Numbered from the stretch's first letter, positions 19,718 to 30,485 are shown. The stretch is DNA of 56,381 nucleotides from Staphylococcus canis (GCF_016238445.1 NZ_JABANU010000017.1:1-56381); one strand, 5' to 3'. Program-made: numbers and translations. The notes: generated by a model not told the origin, from the sequence alone.

Positions 19718-20866
19718 TTGAGTGAACTAGAGTTTGTAACAACACATAGACGTCATTTACATCAAAACCCAGAGTTAAGTTTAGAAGAATATGAAACGAC
19801 AAACTATATTAAAAAGTTTTTAGATGATCTTAACATTCCATACGAAACACCTTTAGATACTGGAGTAGTGGCCTATTTAGAAGGAAAATCGGAACACACC
19901 CTCGCCTTTCGTGCAGATATTGATGCATTACCTATCGAAGAAGAGAATGATGTCGACTACCATAGTCAAGTCAAAGGTAAAATGCATGCATGCGGACATG
20001 ACGGTCATACAACAGCGTTAATGCTCTTTGTTAAAAGATGTAAAGCATTACAAGAACAAGGTCAACTTCCTCATAATGTAGTATTGATATTTCAACCTGC
20101 TGAGGAATCTGGAGGCGGTGCAAATTTATTAATAAAATCTGGCATTTTTGATTCCTATAAAATAGAGGCAATCTATGGTGTCCATGTTATGCCTTTTGAA
20201 GAAGAAGGTATTTATATTGTAAAAGACAATGAGATTACAGCAAGTGCTACTGAATATAGATTTTACTTAGAAGGTACTTCCAGTCATGTGGCTAACAAAG
20301 AACAAGGTCATGCAGCAAGTCAAGGTTTACAACATGTTTTAACGCAATTATCACAAATTCAACAATATCATTTAAATGGTCTAAAATATAACATTGTCCA
20401 TATTGGAAGATTCCACGCTGGTGAGGCAATCAATACTGTTCCAACTCAAGGTTATTTAGAAGGTACAATTCGTACATATGATTTGGGAGATTTGAAAGTT
20501 ATTAAATCACAAATGGAAAAAATTGCACATAGTGTTGAACAATTATTCAATGTTAAATGTCGTGTTGAATTTGCGGAAGGTTATCCCCCTACTGTTAATG
20601 ATCCTAAACTAAAGAAATATGTGATCAATAGTATTGAACATAATCAAAAGAAAGTGAAAGAACAGTCGCTTCCTTACCTTTTTGGTGAAGACTTCAGTTT
20701 TTATAGACAAATTGCCCCATCTTACTTTGTATTTGTAGGTGTTAGAAATACGGATAAGCAATTTGTGACAGGATTGCATACGCCAACGCTTAATTTTGAT
20801 GAAAAAATACTAGTGGATATTGCAGATTATTATGAACAACTACTTTTCAATTATAATGAGGTGTAA
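19718..20866 (+). CDS. N-acetyl-diaminopimelate deacetylase (M20 amidohydrolase)
   Basis: A 382-residue M20D metallopeptidase-like amidohydrolase. Metal-binding residues appear in [10 protein letters not shown] (about 90-99), EEsGGG (about 125-130), and the final histidine in [11 protein letters not shown] (near 355). In the acetylase DAP pathway it removes acetate from N-acetyl-LL-DAP; homologues are often annotated hippurate hydrolase. A TTG start at 19718 is preferred since GAGGTG lies 6 bases upstream, whereas GTG 19709 would overlap that ribosome site. Position between dapD and alr2 fixes its role better than sequence alone. It is followed 5 bases later by alr2. Confidence 0.88.
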   Translation: MSELEFVTTHRRHLHQNPELSLEEYETTNYIKKFLDDLNIPYETPLDTGVVAYLEGKSEHTLAFRADIDALPIEEENDVDYHSQVKGKMHACGHDGHTTALMLFVKRCKALQEQGQLPHNVVLIFQPAEESGGGANLLIKSGIFDSYKIEAIYGVHVMPFEEEGIYIVKDNEITASATEYRFYLEGTSSHVANKEQGHAASQGLQHVLTQLSQIQQYHLNGLKYNIVHIGRFHAGEAINTVPTQGYLEGTIRTYDLGDLKVIKSQMEKIAHSVEQLFNVKCRVEFAEGYPPTVNDPKLKKYVINSIEHNQKKVKEQSLPYLFGEDFSFYRQIAPSYFVFVGVRNTDKQFVTGLHTPTLNFDEKILVDIADYYEQLLFNYNEV

Positions 20867-20871
20867 GACTT

Positions 20872-21942
20872 ATGGTAGCAACATGGGAAGTCAATTCAAA
20901 TATTTTCCAACAAAATGTTCAACGTGTCATCGGAGATTATAATGTGATGGCAGTTGTTAAAAATAATGCATATAACTATGGGTTAGAATTTGCTGTGAAT
21001 CAGTTTTTAAAAGCGGGTATCAGCACATTTAGTACAACTTCATTGAATGAAGCTATACGTGTAAGACAGTTAGCACCAGATGCTACTATTTTTTTAATGA
21101 ATCCTTCAATTGAATTCGAAAAATTACGAGCGCATGATATTCATATGACATTACCATCTCTATCTTTTTATCATCAATATAAATCGGAATTACACGATAT
21201 TCATGTACATGTGGAATATGAAAACTTACTTCATCGATCAGGTTTTAAAACATTAGATGAAATCTTATCCGTACTCGTAGAGCATTTTTCTGATGTTGAT
21301 TCTAAAATGAAAGTTTCTGGTTTGTGGACACATTTTGGTTACGCTGATGAATTTGATGGCCCTGAGTATGAGAAAGAACTTCAAGATTGGATGAACATAG
21401 TTGATACCTTATTGGAAAAAGGATACCAATTTGAGATGATTCATGCGCAAAATAGCGCTAGTTTTATGAGAGAAAGTAAAGTGTTAAATCATCATACTCA
21501 TGTGCGTATTGGGATTGCACTATATGGTTCACGTCCCTATTCTAGCCTTTCTAGAGATACGATACAACAATCACTTCGTGTGAAAGCAAATGTCATTCAA
21601 ATTCGGGAAGTGAATGAAAATGATTACTGCGGATACAGTTTTGCTTTTAAAGCAAAGCACGATCATACACGATTAGCGGTTGTTGACATTGGTTATGGTG
21701 ATGGTATTTTAAGAACAAGAGCACAACATGAAGTAAGCATCAAAGGACGTAAATATCCGATTCGCGCTTTAATGATGAGTCATATGTTTGTAGAAGTAGA
21801 TGAAAATGTTGCTTCAACTGATGAAGTTATTATTTATGACAATGACCTAAGAATTGATGATTATACGTTCAAAGGTGTAGGTGCAAATTCAGAACAATTG
21901 AGTGCCCTTAATTTAGATTCTTTAAAAAAGGAGTATGTATAA
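20872..21942 (+). CDS. alr2: Alanine racemase family protein (Alr2)
   Basis: A 356-residue fold-type III PLP enzyme. The Schiff-base lysine is K30 in [11 protein letters not shown] and the partner catalytic tyrosine lies in [13 protein letters not shown] (about residue 251). It interconverts L- and D-alanine for peptidoglycan, or another small amino acid; in S. aureus a second alanine racemase sits in the dap operon. The GAGGTGTAAGACTT ribosome site precedes the ATG. Its stop codon overlaps the lysA start by one base (TAATG), pointing to translational coupling. Lower confidence applies to substrate, not family. Confidence 0.9.
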   Translation: MVATWEVNSNIFQQNVQRVIGDYNVMAVVKNNAYNYGLEFAVNQFLKAGISTFSTTSLNEAIRVRQLAPDATIFLMNPSIEFEKLRAHDIHMTLPSLSFYHQYKSELHDIHVHVEYENLLHRSGFKTLDEILSVLVEHFSDVDSKMKVSGLWTHFGYADEFDGPEYEKELQDWMNIVDTLLEKGYQFEMIHAQNSASFMRESKVLNHHTHVRIGIALYGSRPYSSLSRDTIQQSLRVKANVIQIREVNENDYCGYSFAFKAKHDHTRLAVVDIGYGDGILRTRAQHEVSIKGRKYPIRALMMSHMFVEVDENVASTDEVIIYDNDLRIDDYTFKGVGANSEQLSALNLDSLKKEYV

Positions 21943-23207
21943 TGACAGTAGAATATAATCAATATGGCGAATTGACAATGGATGGTACAAATTTAAAAGT
22001 TTTAGCCCAAAGTTTTGGCACACCTACTATTGTTTACGATGAAAAGCAAATCCGTAATCAAATGAGACGCTATCATGATACTTTTCAAAAAAGTAATGTT
22101 CCTTATGAACTTTCTTATGCTTCAAAAGCATTTACATGTATTCAAATGGTAAAACTCGCAGAAGAAGAAAATTTTGAACTTGATGTCGTTTCTATGGGTG
22201 AATTATACACAGCAATAGAAGCGGGATTCGACCCTACACGTATTCATTTTCATGGTAATAATAAAACGAAAGAAGAAATTCAATATGCATTAGACAATAA
22301 CATTGGTTATTTTGTGATTGATGCTTTAGATGAAATTGAGATGATTGACGAATATGCTTCATCAAAAGTGGATGTTTTATTAAGAGTGAACCCGGGAGTC
22401 GAGGCACATACACATGAATTTATCCAGACAGGCCAAGAAAAAAGTAAATTCGGTTTATCAATTAAACATGGTCTAGCAGATAAAGCGATTACACAAATTA
22501 AAGAAACAAAGCATTTAAATTTAAAAGGCATTCACTTTCATATCGGTTCACAAATTGAGGATACAACAGGAATGATTGAAACAGCTAAAATTGTTTTAAA
22601 TTGGTTAAAAGAAGAAAATATAGAAATTGAATTGTTAAATTTAGGTGGTGGCTTCAGTGTGCAATATACTGAAAAAGATACAGCATTTAATATTGAGACT
22701 GGAATACCTGAAATCGTTGAGAATATTAAAAAGCAATGTGAAGCACTAGACTACCCTCTCCCTAAATTAAGCATTGAGCCTGGAAGATCAATTGTAGCTG
22801 AAGCGGGTGTTACGCTTTATGAGGTAGGTACAATTAAAGATATACCAGATGTTAATAAATATGTATCTGTAGATGGCGGTATGAGCGATCATATTCGTAC
22901 AGCATTATACGGTGCAGAATATAAAGCGATGTTAGTAAATCGAGATGACGTAGCAGATGAGACAGTCACGGTAGCAGGAAAGCTTTGTGAATCTGGAGAT
23001 ATTATTATTCATGAGGCTAAACTCCCCTCTTCTGTAAAACGCGGTGATTATTTAGCAGTTCTCTCAACAGGTGCATATCATTATAGTATGGCATCTAACT
23101 ATAACCAAATGCAAAAACCAGCTGTGTTTTTTATTTCAGATGGAAAAGCCAGAGAAGTTATTAAACGACAAAGTTTACGTCAACTCATCATCAATGATGT
23201 GAAATAA
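21942..23207 (+). CDS. lysA: Diaminopimelate decarboxylase
   Basis: A 421-residue PLP enzyme that decarboxylates meso-DAP to lysine, the last pathway step. The cofactor lysine is K62 in SYASKAFTC, the HIGSQI strand (about 200) and EPGRSIVAEAG (about 275) bind the phosphate and substrate, and CESGDI (about 350) supplies the catalytic cysteine across the dimer. Terminal gene of the asd-lysA operon, ending at a bidirectional terminator shared with cspA. Staphylococci place lysine in the third position of their peptidoglycan stem, so this supplies both protein and wall. Confidence 0.95.
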   Translation: MTVEYNQYGELTMDGTNLKVLAQSFGTPTIVYDEKQIRNQMRRYHDTFQKSNVPYELSYASKAFTCIQMVKLAEEENFELDVVSMGELYTAIEAGFDPTRIHFHGNNKTKEEIQYALDNNIGYFVIDALDEIEMIDEYASSKVDVLLRVNPGVEAHTHEFIQTGQEKSKFGLSIKHGLADKAITQIKETKHLNLKGIHFHIGSQIEDTTGMIETAKIVLNWLKEENIEIELLNLGGGFSVQYTEKDTAFNIETGIPEIVENIKKQCEALDYPLPKLSIEPGRSIVAEAGVTLYEVGTIKDIPDVNKYVSVDGGMSDHIRTALYGAEYKAMLVNRDDVADETVTVAGKLCESGDIIIHEAKLPSSVKRGDYLAVLSTGAYHYSMASNYNQMQKPAVFFISDGKAREVIKRQSLRQLIINDVK

Positions 23208-23225
23208 TATTAAAATTAAGCAAAA

Positions 23226-23260
23226 CAAAAAACAGTGAATATACATTCACTGTTTTTTGT
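23226..23260. terminator. Bidirectional terminator between lysA and cspA
   Basis: CAAAAAACAGTGAAT and ATTCACTGTTTTTTG form a perfect 15-bp stem with a four-base loop, flanked by A/T-runs on both strands. Confidence 0.92.
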
Positions 23261-23282
23261 TAGTCAACATTGCATCTATTAA

Positions 23283-23483
23283 TTATAGTTTTACAACGTT
23301 CGCAGCTTGAGGACCACGGTCGCCTTCAACTACTTCAAATTCAACTGATTGACCTTCTTCTAATGATTTGTAACCATCTTGGTTAATCGCAGAGAAATGT
23401 ACGAATACATCGTTTTCTCCTTCAACTTCGATAAAACCAAAACCTTTTTCAGCGTTAAACCATTTTACTGTACCTTGTTTCAT
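23283..23483 (-). CDS. cspA: Major cold shock protein CspA
   Basis: A 66-residue OB-fold protein with the RNA-binding motifs KGFGFI (RNP1, about 15-20) and VFVHFS (RNP2, about 27-32). It binds single-stranded RNA and acts as an RNA chaperone; in S. aureus CspA influences staphyloxanthin and sigma-B. The ATG at 23483 is preceded by GGAGGTTTCACACATT. The longer frame start (23501) lies in the leader. A promoter about 120 bases upstream gives a long 5' leader, a hallmark of cold-shock genes. Confidence 0.96.
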   Translation of the reverse strand: MKQGTVKWFNAEKGFGFIEVEGENDVFVHFSAINQDGYKSLEEGQSVEFEVVEGDRGPQAANVVKL

Positions 23484-23608
23484 AATGTGTGAAACCTCCA
23501 AGACTAAAATTCAATATGCTATTATTCGCATATTACAAAAAATACTAAGTATTAATAAAAATGCTAAATATTCTTTGCAATATGGAATAATACAATTGCT
23601 TACCTTCT

Positions 23609-23637
23609 ATTATAATGTAACCACTTTCTATTTGCAA
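23609..23637 (-). promoter_or_regulatory. Promoter of cspA with a long leader
   Basis: On the minus strand TTGCAA (23637-23632) and TATAAT (23614-23609) are spaced by 17 bases. Transcription would start near 23602, leaving about 119 untranslated bases before the cspA ATG, suited to temperature- or self-control through RNA structure. Confidence 0.8.
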
Positions 23638-23658
23638 TACAGAAATTAAAATTTTCAA

Positions 23659-23967
23659 TTAGTCAATGACTGGTAGATTATAAAAAATTTGTTCATTTTT
23701 TAAGGTAATATAACTATAAAAAATTTGTAAGTCTTCATTGCAATCTTCACAATAGTTTAAATCACAATTATTATAAAATGCATACATATTGTATTTACCT
23801 AGTATGTAATTATCGTAATGCTGCATTGCAGTATGAATTGTACGTTTATATGCGTTAATAAACGCCTCATAAGTATCAAATTGTTTTACATCTTGAATGC
23901 GTTCAGTCCAATCGTCAAAAAGCCACCAACCTTCATAATCTGCTCTGATTTTAATTAACTTCCACAT
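23659..23967 (-). CDS. DUF1033 family protein
   Basis: A 102-residue cytosolic protein starting MWKLIKIRADYEGWWLFDDW, the recognisable DUF1033 opening, and carrying a NYCEDCNEDLQ segment (C-x-x-C) near residue 78. The start is set at 23967 because GGGGGATTTATC precedes it and the family begins here; the upstream 29 codons are A/T-rich leader. Function unknown. It lies downstream of acyP in the divergent direction and next to cspA. The C-x-x-C pair hints at metal or redox chemistry but nothing firmer. Confidence 0.8.
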   Translation of the reverse strand: MWKLIKIRADYEGWWLFDDWTERIQDVKQFDTYEAFINAYKRTIHTAMQHYDNYILGKYNMYAFYNNCDLNYCEDCNEDLQIFYSYITLKNEQIFYNLPVID

Positions 23968-24129
23968 GATAAATCCCCCAAAAATAATATCGATAATTTT
24001 CAACTTAATATTTTTAGTGTTAAAAATCAAGTTAAAAAGCTTATCACTAATCAAAACCTAATCGAAAATACTCTATTATTAGAGTTTTAAAGTAAAAGTA
24101 CGTATAATTATATATAAGAGGTGGTTATA

Positions 24130-24402
24130 TTGAAACAATACGTTATTAGAGTTTTTGGAAAAGTGCAAGGTGTTGGTTTTCGCTATTATACAGAACGCTT
24201 TGCACATGAATACCATATTGTTGGAACGGTAGCGAATGTCGAGGATTATGTTGAGATTCATGCACAAGGTTCTGATGAAGAATTAGAGAAGTTCACCGAA
24301 TCAGTGACAAATGGTGCTTCTCCAGCTTCTTCCGTTACAAGATATACAGTGGATGAAGAATCAATTGACGATACTTTTAAAAGTTTTGAAGTTATATCAT
24401 AG
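24130..24402 (+). CDS. acyP: Acylphosphatase
   Basis: A 90-residue acylphosphatase. The active-site signature GKVQGVGFRYYT gives the phosphate-binding arginine (about residue 18) and the catalytic asparagine is in GTVANVEDYVEI (about 36). It hydrolyses carboxyl-phosphate bonds such as acetyl-like or 1,3-bisphosphoglycerate phosphates. A TTG start at 24130 is chosen because AGAGGTGG is 5 bases upstream; the frame from GTG 24121 would consume that site. It begins a three-gene plus-strand operon with an XpaC-like gene and telA. Confidence 0.92.
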   Translation: MKQYVIRVFGKVQGVGFRYYTERFAHEYHIVGTVANVEDYVEIHAQGSDEELEKFTESVTNGASPASSVTRYTVDEESIDDTFKSFEVIS

Positions 24403-24414
24403 AGGGCGATGATA

Positions 24415-25053
24415 ATGAGATATAATTTATCACGAATATTTGGTGTTTTAGTTGGTATACCCGTTTCACTAATCGCATTTACTATTAGTGTTTTTACAAT
24501 AGATGTAATGTATTTTTTTGATGTATTAATTGGGTTTGGGGGATTTTTATTAAGTTATATCCCTACTCAAAGATTGACATCACGGTCGTATTTAAGAGAA
24601 ATGAATTTAACCCGTAAAGATTATCGTTATATTCAACATCAAATTACGATTGCAGGGTCTAAAATAAAACGTATCCTGAAATCATTTATTAAAATTCGTT
24701 CTATTCAAGATTTTAGATTAATTAATGACATTTACCGATTATCACGTACAATAAACTATGCAGTTCGACAAAGACCCTTTCAATTTTTTAATATCGAAAG
24801 TTTTTATTATTCACATATTGATCATGCTTTGAATTTAGTTGAAAGCTATACTCGTTTAGCAAAAATGCCAATCAAATCCAGAGATGAACGTCAGACATTA
24901 CAACAAACGCGTTTAACTTTAGAAGAGGTCAAAAGAACACTCATAGCAGATTTAAAACAAATCAATGAACAGGACTATGAACAATTAGATACAGAAATTA
25001 AGTTAAATCAACTTTATAAGAAAAGAAATTCAGAAAAGGAGTTAGATAAATGA
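24415..25053 (+). CDS. XpaC-like membrane-associated protein
   Basis: A 212-residue protein with two N-terminal transmembrane helices (about 8-28 and 33-53) and a long basic helical cytosolic domain, as in XpaC family (named after 5-bromo-4-chloroindolyl phosphate hydrolysis). It precedes telA in many Firmicutes, and overlap ATGA (25050-25053) indicates coupling. The role is unproven; a link to envelope stress through TelA is inferred from genomic pairing. Of two close ATG codons, 24415 is better spaced from GAGGG than 24409. Confidence 0.78.
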   Translation: MRYNLSRIFGVLVGIPVSLIAFTISVFTIDVMYFFDVLIGFGGFLLSYIPTQRLTSRSYLREMNLTRKDYRYIQHQITIAGSKIKRILKSFIKIRSIQDFRLINDIYRLSRTINYAVRQRPFQFFNIESFYYSHIDHALNLVESYTRLAKMPIKSRDERQTLQQTRLTLEEVKRTLIADLKQINEQDYEQLDTEIKLNQLYKKRNSEKELDK

Positions 25054-26204
25054 CTGAAAACCGTAATACGTTATCATCTCACCCATTAGATGATTATTTT
25101 AATGAGATAGAAAATTCTTCATACCAAGTACAAGAAAAAGAAACGGCACCGCAATTTTCAGAACAAGATAAAGCCAAAATTAATACTTTATCACAACAAA
25201 TTGAACCACTTGATCACGATAGTTTATTAAACTTTGGAGCCAATGCGCAGTCTCATTTATCACAGTTTTCACATCATATGTTAGATGAGATTCAATCCAA
25301 AGATGTTGGTCAAGTTGGAGACACACTTGAAACGCTGATGAAAAAACTCAAGGAAATCAACCCTGAAGAACTATCTCAAAAGAATGATCATTTTTTAAAA
25401 AAGATTTTTAAACGTTCTAAGCATTCGGTTCAACAATTGTTCTCACGAATGCAGTCAGTAAGTGCACAGGTAGATAGAATTTCTGTAACATTAGATAAAA
25501 ATAAGTCATTACTATCTCATGATATTCAGTTATTGGATAAACTTTATGAGCAAAATAAGGATTATTATGACGTTATCACACTCTATATTGCAGCAGCAGA
25601 GCAAAAGAAAAAAGAGATTGAGGCAACTACTTTACCTGAATTGAGACGTAAAGCACGTGAAACAGATAATCAAATGGCAGTACAAGATGTTGCTGACATT
25701 GAACAATTTGTAGATCGTTTAGATAAGAGAATATATGATTTAAAATTATCACGTCAAATTACCTTACAAACAGCACCTCAAATTCGTATGATTCAAAATA
25801 TTAATCATGCACTCGTTGAAAAGATTCAAAGTTCAATTTTAACAAGTATTCCATTATGGAAGAATCAAATGACTATAGCCTTGACGTTGCAACGACAAAA
25901 TAAAGTAGCACAGGCCCAAAAAAATGTAACAGATACTACTAATGAGATACTATTAAGAAATTCGGAGCTCCTTAAACAAAATGCGCGTATTACTGCAGAA
26001 GAAAATGAACGTGGTATTGTTGATATCGAGACATTAAAAACGACGCAAGATAATATTATTCAAACAATTGAGGAAACATTACAAATTCAAGAAAATGGCA
26101 AGCGCAAACGACAGGAAGCTGAAAAAACACTCCAAGGATTAGAACAGGATTTAAGAAATCGATTGGATATCGCAAAAACGCAAAGAAATTACGATAATTT
26201 GTAA
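25050..26204 (+). CDS. telA: TelA family toxic-anion resistance protein
   Basis: A 384-residue, mostly alpha-helical, coiled-coil cytosolic protein with TelA-family blocks such as IQLLDKLYEQNKDYYDVITLYIAA (in parts), LYIAAAEQK and SIPLWKNQMTIAL. Relatives are tied to tellurite, nisin, bacitracin or beta-lactam tolerance, but the biochemical activity is unknown. Gene pairing with the XpaC-like gene and four-base overlap support a shared function. The gene ends at a strong bidirectional terminator opposite brnQ; this is where gene direction changes for the rest of the window. Confidence 0.85.
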   Translation: MTENRNTLSSHPLDDYFNEIENSSYQVQEKETAPQFSEQDKAKINTLSQQIEPLDHDSLLNFGANAQSHLSQFSHHMLDEIQSKDVGQVGDTLETLMKKLKEINPEELSQKNDHFLKKIFKRSKHSVQQLFSRMQSVSAQVDRISVTLDKNKSLLSHDIQLLDKLYEQNKDYYDVITLYIAAAEQKKKEIEATTLPELRRKARETDNQMAVQDVADIEQFVDRLDKRIYDLKLSRQITLQTAPQIRMIQNINHALVEKIQSSILTSIPLWKNQMTIALTLQRQNKVAQAQKNVTDTTNEILLRNSELLKQNARITAEENERGIVDIETLKTTQDNIIQTIEETLQIQENGKRKRQEAEKTLQGLEQDLRNRLDIAKTQRNYDNL

Positions 26205-26215
26205 AAATAGATATA

Positions 26216-26276
26216 AAAATGGCAAACTATATGGATGGTTCTATAATAATCATCTCGATATAGTTTGCCATTTTAT
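26216..26276. terminator. Bidirectional terminator between telA and brnQ
   Basis: AAAATGGCAAACTATAT and ATATAGTTTGCCATTTT form a 17-bp stem, with T-runs on both strands. It separates the last plus-strand operon from the long minus-strand block. Confidence 0.9.
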
Positions 26277-26284
26277 GCTAATAT

Positions 26285-27631
26285 TTATTCTTTTTCATAC
26301 ACGATAACATGAGATTTTTTAGTAATATGACTAAAGATAAATGCGATAATAAATGTAATGATGGCAATTGGGAACCATTCTAAAGCGTATTCATGTAATG
26401 GTAAGTGGTTTAAAAAATTAAGTTTAAGCCAACCATTGCTGTTCATTACTGATAAAATAGATTCAATCGTGATTACCCCTACTGTTATTTGTTGAACGAT
26501 TTGACGAGTTGGTACAAAACGTGCAACTAAAATCATTAATACAGTAGTTATTGCAATTGGATAAACAATTGATAATACAGGAATTGATAATTTAATTACC
26601 GTGTTTAATCCTAAGTTTGATAGTACTAAGCTAATAAGTGTAAAAATAATTACATACATTTTATATGATACTTTAGGTAGAATGCTATGGAAATACTCAC
26701 TTACTGAAACAATAAGTCCACATGCAGTTGTTAAACATGCTAATGCAACAATGATACCTAATAAGTATTTGCCGAGTGAACCAAATCCAGTGTTCGCCAT
26801 CGTAATTAATAAGTAAGTTCCGACATTCTGGTTTTCTTTAATGAGATTCTGCATTGTATCTTCAGGAATGACCATATGATTTCCGATAAAACCTAAAGAG
26901 ATGTAGATAAATGCTAAAGCTGCAGCAGCAATAACACCTGCCATAGCAGTTTGTTTGAAAATATCATTAGCATGTTTAATTCCTGTCGCTTTAACTGCAT
27001 TTACTACAATCATTGAAAAAGCAATGGCTGCAATCGCATCCATTGTAAGATAACCTTCAGTAAATCCTTTTGAAAAGCCGGTTAAATTACTCGTAAAAGC
27101 TTCGGGGTCAGCCATTGTTTGAGTCTTATTACCGAAATCTACAAATCCTTTAACTATCATCGCTAAAATTGTAATTAATAATAATGGAGTTAATATAGCT
27201 CCGATACGATCTACAATTTTACCTGGATTTAAACATAAATATAGAACGATGATAAAATAAATAATAGTAAAAATTAATAACCAAAGCGGATTACTCGAAT
27301 GGATAATCGGTGTAATAGTCATTTCAAAAGATGTTGATGCAGTTCTCGGAATTGCAAATAATGGTCCAATTGTTAAGTAAATAACGAGTAAAAATACAAC
27401 AGAAAAAACTGGATGTATTTTATTGATTGAACCAATGTAACCTTGCTTATCCAGAGCTCCAACAACGACAGCTAACAGTGGTAAGCCGATACCTGTAATG
27501 ACAAATGCTATAATTGCTGGCCAAAAGTACTCACCGCTAGCTAATCCTAAATTTGGAGGGAATATCAGATTACCTGCACCAAAAAATATTGCAAATAACA
27601 TAAACCCAATAAATACCGTATTTTTGTTCAT
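26285..27631 (-). CDS. brnQ: Branched-chain amino acid:sodium symporter (BrnQ family)
   Basis: A 448-residue membrane protein with about twelve hydrophobic helices and the LIVCS-family opening [20 protein letters not shown], including [12 protein letters not shown] (about 17-28). It imports leucine, isoleucine and valine with a cation. S. aureus carries three BrnQ paralogues; this locus near odhAB matches one of them, but which substrate it prefers cannot be read here. The start at 27631 follows GAGGAGAAGATTT and begins at the family N terminus. No T-box is seen in the short upstream region; a possible TAGACT-17-TAGAAT promoter lies before it. Confidence 0.92.
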   Translation of the reverse strand: MNKNTVFIGFMLFAIFFGAGNLIFPPNLGLASGEYFWPAIIAFVITGIGLPLLAVVVGALDKQGYIGSINKIHPVFSVVFLLVIYLTIGPLFAIPRTASTSFEMTITPIIHSSNPLWLLIFTIIYFIIVLYLCLNPGKIVDRIGAILTPLLLITILAMIVKGFVDFGNKTQTMADPEAFTSNLTGFSKGFTEGYLTMDAIAAIAFSMIVVNAVKATGIKHANDIFKQTAMAGVIAAAALAFIYISLGFIGNHMVIPEDTMQNLIKENQNVGTYLLITMANTGFGSLGKYLLGIIVALACLTTACGLIVSVSEYFHSILPKVSYKMYVIIFTLISLVLSNLGLNTVIKLSIPVLSIVYPIAITTVLMILVARFVPTRQIVQQITVGVITIESILSVMNSNGWLKLNFLNHLPLHEYALEWFPIAIITFIIAFIFSHITKKSHVIVYEKE

Positions 27632-27749
27632 AAATCTTCTCCTCAACTTCCTTCTATTAAACATGATTCATTCTATCACATTAAAATTTAGAAGTCTATA
27701 AGATTTCTGAAAATTTGAAACTTTTTTAGGCATTTAATGCTGTATTACT

Positions 27750-29645
27750 TTAAAATGACTTCAGTAATAACTTTTTGAGTAATGGTGACAGTAAGCTTGG
27801 TAGATGTTCTACCCCTTCAACAAAAATGGCATATTGACCATAAATGTTATGAATCGTTTGCTCAATTGCTTCTGTAATCGCGTCTTGACTTAAAAAGACA
27901 TTGAATATTTCAATTCCTAGTTTACGAGAAGCTTCTACTGCTTCATACGTATCTAATATACCGTCTTGACTATAATTAAAAGCAGAAGGTTCACCATCAG
28001 AAAAAACGATTAGAAACTTTTGAGATTCTGGTCGTTTAAGTAAACGATCACTGGCAACACGAATTGCCACTCCATCTCGGTTATCATCTTGAGGCGTTAA
28101 CGCCATAATTCTAGGTGCATCGCTTTTGTATGTTGAACGATGATAAGAGATGATTTCTTCGATAATATTCGGTTGATACGTTTCATCTGTGTCAAAAGCA
28201 TCTTCACTGAAAGTTAAAATTTCATGTTTTACATTTAATGCTTTTAATGTTTCGTGGAATAAAATGACACCTTTAATTGTTTCATCCATTTTATCGTGCA
28301 TACTAGCCGATACATCTATTAACAATGTAAATGTAGCGTCAAACGTCTGACTTAAATCCGCTTTTTTATAAAATAATTTATATTGGTCGTCAATAAACCA
28401 GTTAATTAAATTCTTTTGTAAACGCCCTTTTGTGAGATTATGACGAATATCTTGATATTCTCTATCAATCGTTTTTTTGATAATTTGTATCAGATCTTTT
28501 GTCTCAAATTGCACATCATTTTTAACATGTTGATAGGTGTCTATATATTCAGGTAATATAGGCGGAACTTCCCATTTAATATCAACATACTGATTAATGC
28601 CTTTTAATGAAAGTAGCGGTGAAGTAATGCCTAAGAATCCCCCTTCTTCATTATCTTTTATATCATTACTAGTGCCTTTACCTTTTTTCGCCATCATATC
28701 TGTCATATCGTCAGAGGCATCACCTTCACGTGCGGTATCATTATCTGATAGAACTTCACTATTTTCTCCTTGATGTAGTTCAGCTTCTAAGTATGCACCA
28801 CCTGCTGTCTCACTATCAGCGGATTTAGACATTACTTCCTCAGTTTCAACTTCATCATCACGTTCATCAGATTGACCATCCACATTTGCAGCATCCATAC
28901 GTTTAATATCATCAAGAGTAAAGTCGGATAGCGCATGATAGACGTGTTTTGGGATGTGATAATACTCGTTAAGCATGTCTTCTTCCAATAAATCATCAAC
29001 TTGAAACATAATACGCTGGACTAAAAACATTGTGTCTTCACTTGAAGTTAATGTGAATGAATCAGGTAAATATTGATAAATTAAATGCAATACATCATCT
29101 AATTTAGAATAAATTTGAGGAACATCAAAGAAGTTTTCAGTTAAAAATGAGTGTTCTAAATTTAAAAATAAAAGTTCAGTGAACAACGTTTTAGTTTGAT
29201 AAACTTTTATTTGAGTTTCACAATACTGAAGTCTAGTATCTTTTCTCAACTGAATCATAGGTTTTGTTTTAGGTCTATCTTGTGAAATTAAATTGAGGAT
29301 ACGCATTTCTTCAATCATCTTGAACAGTTGAAAATAAAGTTTTTGATGTTTAAACGATTCATTATTGGCCAAAACTTCATTGACGATTTGAGGATCCATA
29401 TGAAAGTAGCTATAAGTCGCTAGCAATACATCAGTTTTTAAGCCAGTGTGTTCAATTGTTTCAGATCGATGAGCCCAAAAAGAACTGCAAATCAATTCAT
29501 TGTCGATTGCATCATAATATGGGAATTTATGAATTTTTACGTTTACATCTTTATTTTTTAATAATAAACGCGCTAAGTCTTGAAGCATCATGACCTTCAT
29601 AGCATCTAGCTGTTCATCATTAAACATAATAAAACGATCGCTCAT
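27750..29645 (-). CDS. VWA-domain protein of the NorD/CobT type
   Basis: A 631-residue protein. The C-terminal von Willebrand A domain starts near residue 440 with the MIDAS motif LLIDVSASMHDK (D-x-S-x-S) and later FSDGEPSA. An acidic, low-complexity middle segment (about 245-330, rich in D/E/S/G) links it to an N-terminal helical region. In MoxR systems, an AAA+ ATPase plus a VWA partner act as a chaperone to insert a cofactor or activate an enzyme. Its start follows the MoxR gene by 13 bases, clearly an operon. The target enzyme is not encoded nearby. Confidence 0.82.
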   Translation of the reverse strand: MSDRFIMFNDEQLDAMKVMMLQDLARLLLKNKDVNVKIHKFPYYDAIDNELICSSFWAHRSETIEHTGLKTDVLLATYSYFHMDPQIVNEVLANNESFKHQKLYFQLFKMIEEMRILNLISQDRPKTKPMIQLRKDTRLQYCETQIKVYQTKTLFTELLFLNLEHSFLTENFFDVPQIYSKLDDVLHLIYQYLPDSFTLTSSEDTMFLVQRIMFQVDDLLEEDMLNEYYHIPKHVYHALSDFTLDDIKRMDAANVDGQSDERDDEVETEEVMSKSADSETAGGAYLEAELHQGENSEVLSDNDTAREGDASDDMTDMMAKKGKGTSNDIKDNEEGGFLGITSPLLSLKGINQYVDIKWEVPPILPEYIDTYQHVKNDVQFETKDLIQIIKKTIDREYQDIRHNLTKGRLQKNLINWFIDDQYKLFYKKADLSQTFDATFTLLIDVSASMHDKMDETIKGVILFHETLKALNVKHEILTFSEDAFDTDETYQPNIIEEIISYHRSTYKSDAPRIMALTPQDDNRDGVAIRVASDRLLKRPESQKFLIVFSDGEPSAFNYSQDGILDTYEAVEASRKLGIEIFNVFLSQDAITEAIEQTIHNIYGQYAIFVEGVEHLPSLLSPLLKKLLLKSF

Positions 29646-29658
29646 AACATATCATCCT

Positions 29659-30456
29659 TTAAAAGTTTAGTTCCAAAGCATTGATAATCGCTTGTTGTTC
29701 ACGCTCATCTTCTAACTTATCTATAATAGTACGTTGAATAGCTCTTTCAACAGGCATTACAGTGGCTAAGTCGCTCATATCAATTAATGCACGGATACTT
29801 GCAGCTTCTTCTGATAGTTGTCCTTGTTGTGTCATTGTTCTTAAATCTGCATTAAATTTGATGATTTGTGTAATGAGTTGGTCATCTTGAAGTAAACTTT
29901 GTGCTTTGATTACATCATGTAAAGTATCCCCATCAATATATTCTACGTTAAGCACAACAAATCTATTTTTGAGTGCTTCGTTCATTGGTAGTGTCCCTAC
30001 ATAACCTTCATTTATTGCCGCAATAACTTTAAATCCTGGAGCAGCATGAATGACTTCACCAGTAAATGGGTTTGTAAGTTGGCGTCTATAATCAAGCACA
30101 CCATTTAGAATAGGTAAAGTTTCAGGTTTAGCCATATTGATTTCATCAATATACAATATATGCCCTTGCTTCATTGCTTGAATCACTGGACCATCTATAA
30201 ATACAATTTCTTGATGACCTTGTTCAGAAGTTTTAATAGTTTTAAAGCCTAATAGACTTTCAGCATCTAAATCGACTGAACAGTTGATCTGATGCATAGG
30301 CACATTTAAATCATGACTAAGTGTTTCAGCAAGCTTTGTTTTACCTGAACCTGTAGGCCCTTTCAATAAAATATTTTTATTTAAGTCAAACATTTTTTTA
30401 GCATCTTCATATACTGTTTGATCTGAGTTAATATAGCCTGTTTGAATTTGAGGCAT
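29659..30456 (-). CDS. MoxR/NorQ-type AAA+ ATPase
   Basis: A 265-residue AAA+ ATPase with Walker A GPTGSGKT (about 34-41), Walker [10 protein letters not shown] (about 101-109), a sensor-1 AAINEG and an arginine-finger region NRFVVL. It resembles CbbQ/NirQ/NorQ proteins that activate metalloenzymes by ATP-driven remodelling. The next gene encodes the VWA partner. An intrinsic terminator upstream (30486-30522) separates the pair from the SH3-like gene. The client is unknown; staphylococci lack the classical Rubisco or Nor partners at this site. Confidence 0.85.
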   Translation of the reverse strand: MPQIQTGYINSDQTVYEDAKKMFDLNKNILLKGPTGSGKTKLAETLSHDLNVPMHQINCSVDLDAESLLGFKTIKTSEQGHQEIVFIDGPVIQAMKQGHILYIDEINMAKPETLPILNGVLDYRRQLTNPFTGEVIHAAPGFKVIAAINEGYVGTLPMNEALKNRFVVLNVEYIDGDTLHDVIKAQSLLQDDQLITQIIKFNADLRTMTQQGQLSEEAASIRALIDMSDLATVMPVERAIQRTIIDKLEDEREQQAIINALELNF

Positions 30457-30485
30457 TATAAATCACCTTTCCTTTTTTAGACATT

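Noticed and set aside
27632..27749. Leucine T-box ahead of brnQ
   Set aside because: Region is too short and lacks T-box motifs.
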